Part shown: positions 51,947-60,644 of the stretch, one piece after another
Layout of the letters: every line of letters begins with the position of its first letter
Numbering within the stretch: position 1 is the first letter of the stretch
Assembly (NCBI RefSeq): GCF_008973665.1
Contig: NZ_WACP01000003.1
Span: 124,001 to 188,000, forward strand
Direction: 5' to 3'
Source: Paenibacillus tengchongensis
GTDB taxonomy: Bacteria; Bacillota; Bacilli; Paenibacillales; Paenibacillaceae
DNA: 64,000 nucleotides
Notes under the pieces: generated by a model
Told to the model about the DNA's origin: nothing
What the model saw: the letters and a program-made list of their open reading frames with translations, nothing else
The model's database searches: none
Position numbers and translations under genes: made by a program

Positions 51947-53454
51947 ACTGGGCGGATTTTGGAGAACGCAACAAACGGCTGAATCCCTTGTGGAGTCTCG
52001 GGGCAGGAATGAATCTCGGCGAGCTGCAGCCGTACAAGGAGATGATCGCGCTCAGTGTACTGCTGCAGGTCTATTATCTGGAGCTGGAGTCCAGCGACCG
52101 GCGGACCAAGGAGGATATCACCCTGCTGGCCTGGAACTCGCTTGAGCGCTTCCGGATTTCCGGGCTGGCGCGGCCGGAGACGGTGGAGCGGCTGGTGGAC
52201 GGACTGCTGTGGAGCGGTAACGGCGGTGATTTTGAAAGCTATTATTATGATGATGAGCAGCGCCGGGTGACCTCGCATAAATATAAGTATTTTACGGTGG
52301 ACGAGGATGCGACGCGCACCAGCTGGGAAGAGAGCGGCAGGACGGTGTACCGCCTGTCCGAAACCGCGATGGAGCTGATCTTCATGAGCCATGAGATTAT
52401 CGAGGAGTTTCAGATCAGCATCAAGCTGCTGGAAATTCAGATGCACATCAAGCATGGCCGGGTCACCCGGGCGACGCAGGATGTGAACGAGCTGATCTCG
52501 CGCGTGCGCAAGATGACCCAGCACCAGCAGGAATACCGCAGCGCGCTGCGCCGCAATCCGAAGCATCTGTTCAGCGAATACGGTGTGCTGCGGCACCGGC
52601 GGCTGGAGGAGATCCGGCGGCAGTTCGACGAAGAGCGCAAGCATTTCGACAACATCCACCGTTCGCTGGCCCGGCTGGCCAACGACGAGAGGGATGTCAT
52701 CGACTTTAATGAGCTGCGCCAGCTCTCCGAACGCGTCGAGCTTTCCCGCCGGGTGCATGATGAGCTGGCGGGTGTCGTGCTCGGTATCTTCGAGCTGGAA
52801 ACGAATTTGCGGCTGAACTTTCCCGAACTGTTCTGGGGAGCCGCAGGTTATAACTTCCGGAATAATGTGTGGGAGGAATGGATCAAGGCCGAAGGTCTGC
52901 CTGAAGCGACCGGGCTTGAACTCGTGATCGGCGGACTGTTTGCGCCGACCCAGGAGTTTATTTACCCGCTGGCCTGGGCCTGGGAGGAGCAGGAAGCCGG
53001 ATTCCTGGTGGAAGAATACAGCGACTATCCGGAGGATGAGGCCGTGCAGGAGCCTGAGCCCTACGTACCGAAATCGGTGCCGTGGGAGACGGTCACGGCG
53101 CTCTGGCTGCCGGTATTCCGCGAGCTTGAACGTTCCGGCAGCTTTACTTTCGCAGCGGCTTCATTCTCGGCAGAGGAACAGCGGCTGTGGGCTGAGACGC
53201 CGGATGCCGTCGATCTGTGGATTCAGTTCTTCCACACAGAGGTGCTTGTTCCGGAACTGAACGAAAGCCCGGGCAGCGGAACCGACGAGTGCGGCCAACT
53301 GCTGCTGCGTCTGCTTGCCGCTGATTCCGGGCTGGAAGCCTTGCGTGGCAAACGGCTGCGCACAACCGCTGATCCTGTATCCGGCAGCGTAAAATGGCCG
53401 GGCCTGGAGATCAGCCCTTATACCATGTTAATAGTAGAAAGTGAAATGAGGTAG
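51943..53454 (+). CDS. jetA: Wadjet kleisin-like subunit JetA
   Basis: The 503-aa protein resembles MukF/JetA. The N-terminal winged-helix region has MNWADFGERNKRLNPLWSLG. A helical middle follows (IRRQFDEERKHFDNIHRSLARL, about residues 225-246), then a C-terminal winged-helix-like part. It bridges the heads of the SMC subunit JetC and binds JetB. Position and overlap (jetD stop within its ATG; jetB 5 bp downstream) show one transcript. Family assignment rests on motif and gene order, not on alignment. Confidence 0.82.
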   Translation: MNWADFGERNKRLNPLWSLGAGMNLGELQPYKEMIALSVLLQVYYLELESSDRRTKEDITLLAWNSLERFRISGLARPETVERLVDGLLWSGNGGDFESYYYDDEQRRVTSHKYKYFTVDEDATRTSWEESGRTVYRLSETAMELIFMSHEIIEEFQISIKLLEIQMHIKHGRVTRATQDVNELISRVRKMTQHQQEYRSALRRNPKHLFSEYGVLRHRRLEEIRRQFDEERKHFDNIHRSLARLANDERDVIDFNELRQLSERVELSRRVHDELAGVVLGIFELETNLRLNFPELFWGAAGYNFRNNVWEEWIKAEGLPEATGLELVIGGLFAPTQEFIYPLAWAWEEQEAGFLVEEYSDYPEDEAVQEPEPYVPKSVPWETVTALWLPVFRELERSGSFTFAAASFSAEEQRLWAETPDAVDLWIQFFHTEVLVPELNESPGSGTDECGQLLLRLLAADSGLEALRGKRLRTTADPVSGSVKWPGLEISPYTMLIVESEMR

Positions 53455-53458
53455 CATC

Positions 53459-54217
53459 ATGAGCTATTCAATAGAGCAAGTACAGCTGGCTTCACGGCTG
53501 TTCTTCGACCTGCTGCGCCGTAAAGTGATTCATCTGGATGATCCGGCCGCAGCCGAATGCCTGTAGGATAACGGAGCCTACAGTGCCTTGGAATATATGG
53601 CCAGGGAAGGCGGGCTCCGTGTCATGAATTCCGGCCACCGCCTGCATCTGCTGGTCAATCCGCTCGGTTCCGGCTTTGCCACCAACTTCACCCAGCTGCG
53701 CAGCAAGTATTCACGCGTGGAGCGGAAGACCCATTTACATATCATCAACGTGATTATTCTGGTCTTTCTGGCTGAGATCGACCAGGACGAACAGCATTTC
53801 AAGCCGGGCGTAGACAGCATGTCCTATATCCAGCTGGCCGACCAGGTCTCCGCCCTGTTCCAGGCCTGGATCGGGATGGACAGCGAAGGATCATTCAGCA
53901 AGCAATGGCGGCTCGATGTCCAAGGCATGCACAAGGTGTGGAGCAGCCTCTATATGCAGACGAAGAGCCAGGAAGAAGGCGATACCCTCTCACGCGGCGC
54001 AGGCTCGCGGATCGGGCTGATCCACGAAGCGATGAAGCTGCTGGAGGACGAGCATCTGGCGTTTATCTCCGAGAGCGAGAAACGGGTCTTCCCGCGGGAG
54101 GAGCTGTACGAACGGATGCGGTATCTGTACCATGATGTGGACCGCTATAAGGAGCTGCGGGCGCTTGTCGCACGCACGTTAAGCGGAGAGGAGGCGGGGC
54201 AGGATGCCGCGTATTGA
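53459..54217 (+). pseudogene. jetB: Wadjet MukE-like subunit JetB, interrupted by an in-frame TAG
   Basis: ATG 53459 follows GAGGTAGCATC and opens SYSIEQVQLASRLFFDLLRR. Codon 36 is TAG (53564-53566), and the same frame continues intact as DNGAYSALEYMAREGGLRVM through 252 codons to 54217, overlapping jetC by 14 bp. The full length and the helical winged-helix content fit the MukE-like JetB. The TAG could be a CAG-to-TAG change. A re-start at TTG 53588 (GGAG 11 nt upstream) would give 209 aa lacking the N-terminal 43. Readthrough, re-initiation or loss of function are all possible. Confidence 0.8.
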
Positions 54218-57200
54218 ACGTATCCGGATCGCCGGACTCAAGTATGAGAAGATGCTGAAAAAATACGACGACATGATTCTGGACCTCTGCAATGAAGAGG
54301 GCCCGGCCAATACGCTGATTACGCTGATGAACGGCGGCGGCAAAGGCGTGCTGCTGCAGTCGATTTTTCAGCTGCTCATTCCGAAGACGCCCTGGGGCAA
54401 GGATAATGAGAACCAGGTGGAAGCTTTCTTCCATAATCATAAGAAGCAGCTCCGTCCTTATACCTTCCATGTCGCTATCGAATGGCGGCTCGATCACAGC
54501 GAGCATGCGGAGTATATGACCACGGGCATCGCTATGACCGCGCAGAGCTCGGCGGACCTGCTGGAGATCAAGGTGGATTACCTGCTGTACACACTGATGG
54601 ATTACGACGAGCATGCCGAGCTGACGCTCTCGACCCTGCCGCTCTATAACCACGAGGCCGGAGCTCCCGTTGCCTTCGAAACGCTCCAGCAGTTCGTACG
54701 GGAGCGGCGCAATGAGATGGTGTATTACGGCAGCAGCAGCGCGGAACTGAACAAATATTACAGCTATCTGGCCGAGCGGGATATCCATATCGGCGAATGG
54801 CGGAATATGAAGAAGATCAACGGCGAGGAAGGCGGCATTAAGGGCTTCTTCAAGAAGCACGATGCTTTTACGAACCATAATCTGTTTGAGCGGCTGATCC
54901 TTCCGGAGATCGGTGCCAGCCTCAGCGAAGGACTGAGTAAAGACGAAGGTTCTTTGCAAAAAATGTTCGTAGATGCCGCCACCGTCGCCCAGCGCCTCCC
55001 GATGCTGGAGCAGCGGGAGAAGGCGTTTGCCGGGTTTACGGATCTTGCGGTACCCTTACACGGGCTGGTGCGTCAAGGGGTGGAGGCGGAAACGGATTTC
55101 CGGGATACCCAGCGGCTCGGCCGGCAAATCTACACGGTACTTCTGGATGAGCTGGCTGCGGCCGAGGCTGGACAAGCTGCGAAGCTGGGAGAAATGGCAG
55201 AGCTGGCTCAGGAGGGAAGGCAGCTGCGTTTTGAAAGCGACAATCTGAAATTTCTGCGCAGCAAGGAAGAGTATGACGCCAAGCAGCTGGAGTTCGACCG
55301 CGTTACCGGCGATCAGCTGCGGGCGAAGCAGCGGCTTGAAGATTCGCGGACGAAGGAGAAAAGCCTGGAAGCGGCCTTCCATCTGGCCAAGCGCAGGGGC
55401 GTTCTGCGCCACATAAGCCAGTGGCGGAAGGAGATTGAAGCCATTGAGGGGTCGCTTGAAATGCAGGAGCGCCAGCAGGTCATCCGCGCCGCCAGAGAAG
55501 AGCTGGACGGTCAATGGCCGGCAATCTCCCGGGCCTGGCAGAACAAGCAGCGGCGATTCCGTGACAGCCTCGGGGCGCTGCAGGCGGAGGAAGCTGCTGT
55601 GCGCAAGGAAAGGGAGCAGCTGCTGCTGGAGACCGGCGGTCTCGAAGGCAAAATCGGTGAGCTGACGGCGGCCATCCGGCAGTACAGCGAGGAAGCGGGT
55701 GCCTTTGCCGCGAAGTACGGCCACGAAGCGGCCGCCGCGCCTGCATCTGCCCTGCAGCGGTCCCTGCTTGCCGTCAGAAGCAATGTGGAGCGGCTTGTGG
55801 AGTGGTCCGGCAAACGAGCGGCTGCCGACGAGCGGCGGCTGGCGCTGCACAAGGCAGAAGCGGAAGGAACAGCCAAGCTCTCGGCACGCACCCAGCAGAT
55901 GGAGGAGCTGGGGGCGCGGCTGGAGGCGCAGCTTGCCAGGGAATCGCAGCTGTGGTCACAGCTTGTGGTGCACCTGGAATTGTATGGGGAGCACCAGCGA
56001 TACGGGGCCACCGGCTTGTTCGAAGCGAAGCAGGCCGCGGCCGAAGCGTTGATCCGCCGCAGTGAGGATGCGCTGCAGCAGGTTAAGAAGCTGCGCCGGG
56101 AGTATTATCACCAGCTGATGGACGTCGAGCTGCAGCAGGAAGCCTACTGGCTGCCGAATGCGGATCTGCTAACCGTTAAAGAGCGGCTGGAGCAGCTCAA
56201 GATTAGTGCCATGCTCGGCAGCGCCTACTTGAATGATCTGCCGTATTCCGCACGGGAAGAGGAGCTCGAGCGGCAGCCGCTGCTGCCTTACGGCTTGATT
56301 CTGACCCGCCGCGAGGCGGACAAGCTGCAGCCGGATATTCTGGCTGAATTTATCCTGAAGGCGCCGGTACCGGTCTTTGTGCGTGAGGAAATGAGCGCCT
56401 CCGCCGGAAATGCATTCCTGCTGCCGGCGGATGAAGGCCGGCAGCTGGCACTGCAGCCGGAGCGGTTCCGGGAATGGAAGCGCGGCAGCGCCGCCAGACT
56501 GCGGGAGCAGGAGGAAGAGCTGCGCGAGGCGGAGGCGTATCTTGCGAAGCTGAAAGCGGTGCAGCAGGAAGCAGAGCGGCTGTACCAGAGCGAGCACTCG
56601 CAGCAGCTTCAGAATAAGCTGCGCATACTTGAGCTTGGCCATCGGGAGCTGCTCGCGGATCAGGAGCGGCTGAATGCCGGGATCAGCAGCAATGAAGAAG
56701 AATGGAAGGCTGCACAGCAGCAATTGACGGAAGCTGAAGCCGAGAAGGCTGAGCTGGCCGGACGCATCCAGGCGCTGCGCGAATGGGAGCGGCGGGCCGT
56801 TCGCCAGGAGCGGGATTATAAAGACAAGCAGGCGGCGGTGGAGCGCAAGAACCGGCTGGCTAAAGATATCTCTGTGATGGACCAGCGGCTTGCCGTGCTG
56901 AAGATGGAGATGGAAGGTATCCACAAGCAGCGGGAGCAGTGGATGGGCGACACGCGGTACTCGCTGTTCCCGCGGCTGCAGAGCTGGCTGCCGGAGATTA
57001 TTTTCCCGGCGGAGCAGGAAGCTGTGGCGGAAGAAGACATGGACCAGGAGCTGCTGGCAGCGGGTGCGCTATCTGTTGCCGACAGCCGGCTGCTGGAGCT
57101 GCTGAGCACGCTGGAGAGCCTGCAGCAATCGCTGACCCAGAACGAGCTGGAGATCCGCTTGCGCGAAGGAAATATCAAACGGGCGGGCGAGCAGCAGGCC

Positions 57201-58703
57201 GAGCTGGAAACGGAGCTGGCACAGCTGAACCCGGTCTGGCGTTCATTGCCGGAGCCGCAGGATTCTCCTGAAGCGATTATGGCGGCACGGAACCGCCAGA
57301 AGCATGAGAGCGGTGCGCTTGAAGAGGATTACCTGATGCTCCGGGAGAGTTATGTGCGCTGCCATACGGAGCTGGAGAATCTGGGCAAGGATAAGAATAA
57401 AGCGGAAAAAGCAATCAAAGAGAAGCATGAGCGGGCGCCCGAGCTGTGGCCGGGTCCGCTGGACGGCAAGGAGGAGGACATCCTCAGCCGCAGCAGGGAT
57501 AATGAGTTCCGGCTGAACGAAGCCAAGAAGAGCCTGGTGGGATTTGAACGGCTGCTGCAAAGCCTTACCAGCCAGAGCAAAATGATGGAGCTGCATGCCG
57601 AAGGCCGGGCTGCGCTGCGCGAGGTGCCGGAGGATGTGCAGGAGCAGGTGCGCGGGAACAGCGATAGTGCCGTAGCCGGCTGGCTGCAGCGCAGCAAGGC
57701 GAGCCAGCAAGCCCGCAGCGAGATTACCCGCAGGGTGCAGGACGAGAAGAACAGTCTGCTGGAGAAGATTGCCGCCAGCGGCTGGAACCGTGAGCTGGAA
57801 AGCAAGCTGGTGGACCGGCTGGGCTCGGTTCACTGGGAAGACTTCCCGGTTGCGCTGCAGGTTCTGGAAGCCATGCTGCAAAGCTCGCACGACCAGATTG
57901 AAAGCATCCGCAACGACAAGGAAGGCATGGAGCTGTCACGGATGATGTGGACCGGCCGTGCGGCCAAGCGGGTCGTGCAGATTCTCGATATCCTGAAGCG
58001 TATGGAACGGCGGATGATCATTCATAATGAGAATGGACACGCCTTTCCGCTCGTTCGTCTGAATTACAAGCAGATGACTGTACCAAGGACGACTGAGGAT
58101 ATCGAACCGCTTGTCAGCGACTATTTCAACCGCTGTATCCATATGCTGCTGGAGAAATATCCGAAGATTGAACAGGTTCCGGCCGGAGCAATCAGAGAGC
58201 TGGTTAACGATGGAAAGATCGTCTACACGGCACTGCAGAACCGCTTCCCGGTGCTGCAGGTGTACAAGCCGGTGACGGAGAATTATTTCCTGTATGCCGC
58301 CCCGGAAGATTACCATTATTCGGATTGGGAGGTCATCAACCGGGGCGCACTGGATGAAGCGGTCGGCAGCGGCGGGCAGCGCCAGTCGGTGCAGCTGCTG
58401 GTAGCGATGATGATCATGACGCATAAACGCGTCAACCGTGAGAACAAGGGCTGGACGGTATTCCTCTATGATAATCCGTTCGGCGAAATGGTCTCCAACA
58501 ATGTGCTGGACCCGGTATTCGAGATTTCCAGGGCGCTGCGCTTCCAGTGGCTGATCGTCACGCCGCCGGAACTGGTGAAGAACGATGTCAGCGTCCGGTT
58601 CGGTGTGTACTGGCAGCTGTATTTTGGCGGGGAAAAGGGCGAAATGCTGGAATCCACGCTTGTCAAGGGTGGACGCAAGCTGATCCCCGCCACTTTATTC
58701 TAA
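54204..58703 (+). CDS. jetC: Wadjet SMC/MukB-like ATPase JetC with atypical Walker motifs
   Basis: The 1499-aa protein has an N-terminal ATPase head (NTLITLMNGGGKGVLLQ, about residues 33-49), long Glu/Gln/Leu-rich coiled coils (about 300-1080) around a hinge-like region (about 640-760), and a C-terminal head with signature GSGGQRQSVQ (about 1390) and a Walker B-like VFLYDNPFG. The P-loop reads NGGGKG, where SMC proteins have GKS/T, and Walker B reads DN, where the catalytic Glu is usual. This may be normal for the subgroup. It is the loop-extruding motor of Wadjet. ATG 54204 follows GAGAGGAGGCGGGGCAGG. Confidence 0.87.
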   Translation: MPRIERIRIAGLKYEKMLKKYDDMILDLCNEEGPANTLITLMNGGGKGVLLQSIFQLLIPKTPWGKDNENQVEAFFHNHKKQLRPYTFHVAIEWRLDHSEHAEYMTTGIAMTAQSSADLLEIKVDYLLYTLMDYDEHAELTLSTLPLYNHEAGAPVAFETLQQFVRERRNEMVYYGSSSAELNKYYSYLAERDIHIGEWRNMKKINGEEGGIKGFFKKHDAFTNHNLFERLILPEIGASLSEGLSKDEGSLQKMFVDAATVAQRLPMLEQREKAFAGFTDLAVPLHGLVRQGVEAETDFRDTQRLGRQIYTVLLDELAAAEAGQAAKLGEMAELAQEGRQLRFESDNLKFLRSKEEYDAKQLEFDRVTGDQLRAKQRLEDSRTKEKSLEAAFHLAKRRGVLRHISQWRKEIEAIEGSLEMQERQQVIRAAREELDGQWPAISRAWQNKQRRFRDSLGALQAEEAAVRKEREQLLLETGGLEGKIGELTAAIRQYSEEAGAFAAKYGHEAAAAPASALQRSLLAVRSNVERLVEWSGKRAAADERRLALHKAEAEGTAKLSARTQQMEELGARLEAQLARESQLWSQLVVHLELYGEHQRYGATGLFEAKQAAAEALIRRSEDALQQVKKLRREYYHQLMDVELQQEAYWLPNADLLTVKERLEQLKISAMLGSAYLNDLPYSAREEELERQPLLPYGLILTRREADKLQPDILAEFILKAPVPVFVREEMSASAGNAFLLPADEGRQLALQPERFREWKRGSAARLREQEEELREAEAYLAKLKAVQQEAERLYQSEHSQQLQNKLRILELGHRELLADQERLNAGISSNEEEWKAAQQQLTEAEAEKAELAGRIQALREWERRAVRQERDYKDKQAAVERKNRLAKDISVMDQRLAVLKMEMEGIHKQREQWMGDTRYSLFPRLQSWLPEIIFPAEQEAVAEEDMDQELLAAGALSVADSRLLELLSTLESLQQSLTQNELEIRLREGNIKRAGEQQAELETELAQLNPVWRSLPEPQDSPEAIMAARNRQKHESGALEEDYLMLRESYVRCHTELENLGKDKNKAEKAIKEKHERAPELWPGPLDGKEEDILSRSRDNEFRLNEAKKSLVGFERLLQSLTSQSKMMELHAEGRAALREVPEDVQEQVRGNSDSAVAGWLQRSKASQQARSEITRRVQDEKNSLLEKIAASGWNRELESKLVDRLGSVHWEDFPVALQVLEAMLQSSHDQIESIRNDKEGMELSRMMWTGRAAKRVVQILDILKRMERRMIIHNENGHAFPLVRLNYKQMTVPRTTEDIEPLVSDYFNRCIHMLLEKYPKIEQVPAGAIRELVNDGKIVYTALQNRFPVLQVYKPVTENYFLYAAPEDYHYSDWEVINRGALDEAVGSGGQRQSVQLLVAMMIMTHKRVNRENKGWTVFLYDNPFGEMVSNNVLDPVFEISRALRFQWLIVTPPELVKNDVSVRFGVYWQLYFGGEKGEMLESTLVKGGRKLIPATLF

Positions 58704-58733
58704 ACAACATTTCATCTGAGGAGTGAATATCAC

Positions 58734-59558
58734 ATGAATTTGCAATCGACTGTAAAGCTGGCGAATGGGGTGGACATGCCTTGGCTGGGCCTGGGCGTAT
58801 ACAAGGTGAAGGAGGGGCAGGAGGTCATTGAGTCTGTGCAAGCGGCGATCCGCACCGGTTACAGAAGCATCGATACCGCCGCCCTGTACGGCAATGAAGA
58901 AGGCGTGGGCCAGGCGATCCGCGAATCCGGCGTCAGCCGTGAGGAGCTATTCATTACCACGAAGGTATGGAATTCTGACCAGGGCTACGAGTCCACATTG
59001 GCCGCCTTCGGGCAAAGTCTCAGCAAGCTGGGGCTGGACTATATCGACTTGTATCTGGTGCACTGGCCGGTAAAGGGCAAATACAAGTACACCTGGCGGG
59101 CACTGGAGAAGCTGTATGCGGACGGTAAGGTCCGGGCCATCGGTGTCTCCAACTTCCAGATCCATCATCTGGAGGACCTGCTGGGGGAAGCTACGGTCAA
59201 GCCGATGGTGAACCAGGTCGAGCTGCATCCGCTGCTGAGCCAGCTTGAGCTGCGGGAGTATTGCGCCAATCAGGGCATCCAGATTGAAGCCTGGGCACCG
59301 CTGGCGCAGGGCCAGCTTCTCGATAATGAGCTGCTGCAGCAGATTGCCGACACCCACGGCAAAAGCATCGCACAGGTGATTATCCGCTGGGATATCCAGA
59401 GCGGCATTGTGACGATCCCGAAATCGATCAAAGCGCAGCGGATCAGCGAGAATGCCGATGTGTTCGGCTTTGAGCTGTCAGCGGCGGAAATGGCGCAAAT
59501 TGACGGCCTGAATATCAACCGCCGGATCGGCGCCGATCCGGACAATTTCAATTTCTAG
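58734..59558 (+). CDS. Aldo/keto reductase
   Basis: The 274-aa NADPH-dependent reductase shows the AKR tetrad: Asp and Tyr in SIDTAALYGNEEGVG (about residues 45-59), Lys in TTKVWNSD (about 79) and His in LVHWPVK (about 110). The C-terminal cofactor segment IPKSIKAQRISENADV is intact. It most resembles AKR5-type 2,5-diketo-D-gluconate reductases. ATG 58734 follows GAGGAGTGAATATCAC. It is 30 bp after jetC, so it may be cotranscribed, although it is not a usual Wadjet component. Confidence 0.93.
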   Translation: MNLQSTVKLANGVDMPWLGLGVYKVKEGQEVIESVQAAIRTGYRSIDTAALYGNEEGVGQAIRESGVSREELFITTKVWNSDQGYESTLAAFGQSLSKLGLDYIDLYLVHWPVKGKYKYTWRALEKLYADGKVRAIGVSNFQIHHLEDLLGEATVKPMVNQVELHPLLSQLELREYCANQGIQIEAWAPLAQGQLLDNELLQQIADTHGKSIAQVIIRWDIQSGIVTIPKSIKAQRISENADVFGFELSAAEMAQIDGLNINRRIGADPDNFNF

Positions 59559-59590
59559 ACCGGCCGCTTGCGATAGCGCGGGACAGCAAA

Positions 59591-59625
59591 CAAGACTCAG
59601 CCGCAGGCTGAGTCTTGTTCTTTTT
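59591..59625 (+). terminator. Rho-independent terminator after the aldo/keto reductase gene
   Basis: Perfect 12-bp stem CAAGACTCAGCC / GGCTGAGTCTTG with a 3-nt loop, then TTCTTTTT. Confidence 0.9.
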
Positions 59626-59721
59626 GCAGAACGTCTAGATCAGTTGAACTTTTGAAATGCACATGAGGTGCTGCAACCCTGCGTTAGGGGGAAAGTTCTT
59701 TTGTTCAACCTAAATAGGTGG

Positions 59722-59895
59722 AAAATCGCTACCTAATTTCCCCTAAATGGAGCTTGCCGCAAATTTAGTTGGATTCCCGCCACTTAATAGGAACGACAAT
59801 CGGTGATTCCGTTCAGATCGTCCAAATTAAGTTACGATAATCTACTTAGATGTATCCTAGCGGTGAAAACAGCTAAATTAGTGTGCAAAAATCAA
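59722..59895. repeat. Four-unit intergenic element, GCCACTTAAT type (second copy)
   Basis: Direct units GCTACCTAAT (59728) and GCCACTTAAT (59779), 51 bp apart, are followed by inverted units ATTAAGTTAC (ending 59835) and ATTAGTGTGC (ending 59886), 51 bp apart. It shares GAAAATCGC at the left and AAAATCAAACTAA at the right with the element at 11371. It lies between two convergent genes. Confidence 0.75.
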
Positions 59896-59920
59896 ACTAA
59901 ATAAGTTGTGTTTGGGCTTT

Positions 59921-60409
59921 TTAGATCATACACTCGATCACATTGTACGAAACAATTTGCCGGTCGCGGTAGGCGGCGCTTACTGCTTCAGGCTGGCTGC
60001 TGCAGATTCCCTTTTGCAAAATTACTGCGTTGAACCCGCGTTCCACCGCCCCGTTCCAGGTGAAAGTCACACAATGCTCTGCCGCAAATCCGGCCACGAT
60101 AACGAGTTCGGCTTGGTGTTCATGCAGCAGCTGTTCGAGGTCTGTCTTCCAGAACGCATTTGTGAACTCTTTCGTTACCCGGAGATCACCGGGGTCCGTG
60201 TTGATTTCGGGAATAATCTCTCTGGCTTCCGGCGATAAATCCTCAGAGGCGCCTTCCATGTCCTGCACATGAATAACCGGGTGGCCCTTCGAGCGGAACA
60301 GACCGGCAACATGATTGATATATTCACACGCTTCCCCGACCTTCCAGCTGTCTTTATGGTCCTGCAGAAACAAATTCTGCATATCTACTATTACTAATGC
60401 GAGTTTCAT
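59921..60409 (-). CDS. Isochorismatase-family cysteine hydrolase
   Basis: The 162-aa hydrolase has the family triad regions: Asp in LVIVDMQNLFL (about residues 5-15), a Lys in the TKEF or WKTD region, and Cys in VAGFAAEHCVTFTW (about 105-118) with the usual cis-peptide position before it. Members hydrolyse amides (nicotinamide-like) or vinyl ethers; the substrate is unknown. It runs opposite to the aldo/keto reductase gene and converges with it. Confidence 0.92.
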   Translation of the reverse strand: MKLALVIVDMQNLFLQDHKDSWKVGEACEYINHVAGLFRSKGHPVIHVQDMEGASEDLSPEAREIIPEINTDPGDLRVTKEFTNAFWKTDLEQLLHEHQAELVIVAGFAAEHCVTFTWNGAVERGFNAVILQKGICSSQPEAVSAAYRDRQIVSYNVIECMI

Positions 60410-60644
60410 TCGCTTCCCCTCGCTTTCTCTTAAGCCGAATCCGGCTTTGTATAAGAATAGTTAATAGGACCTGGACAACTCAAGCGGCAAGTTGAATATA
60501 ATATTTCTATACCTGCGTTAGGGTGGGACAAGACGTCCTGCCGAGCATGAATCACCCATCATAAATGACACAAAACTGTTGCTGCAGCTGTACCCGGAAA
60601 TAACCGATATAAACGTAGGGAATCTAAGAAGCCGGAGGATGGTT

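Noticed and set aside
54063..54959. Long reverse-strand frames opposite jetC and other GC-rich genes
   Set aside because: These are antisense shadows of strongly biased coding DNA and show no protein-like features.
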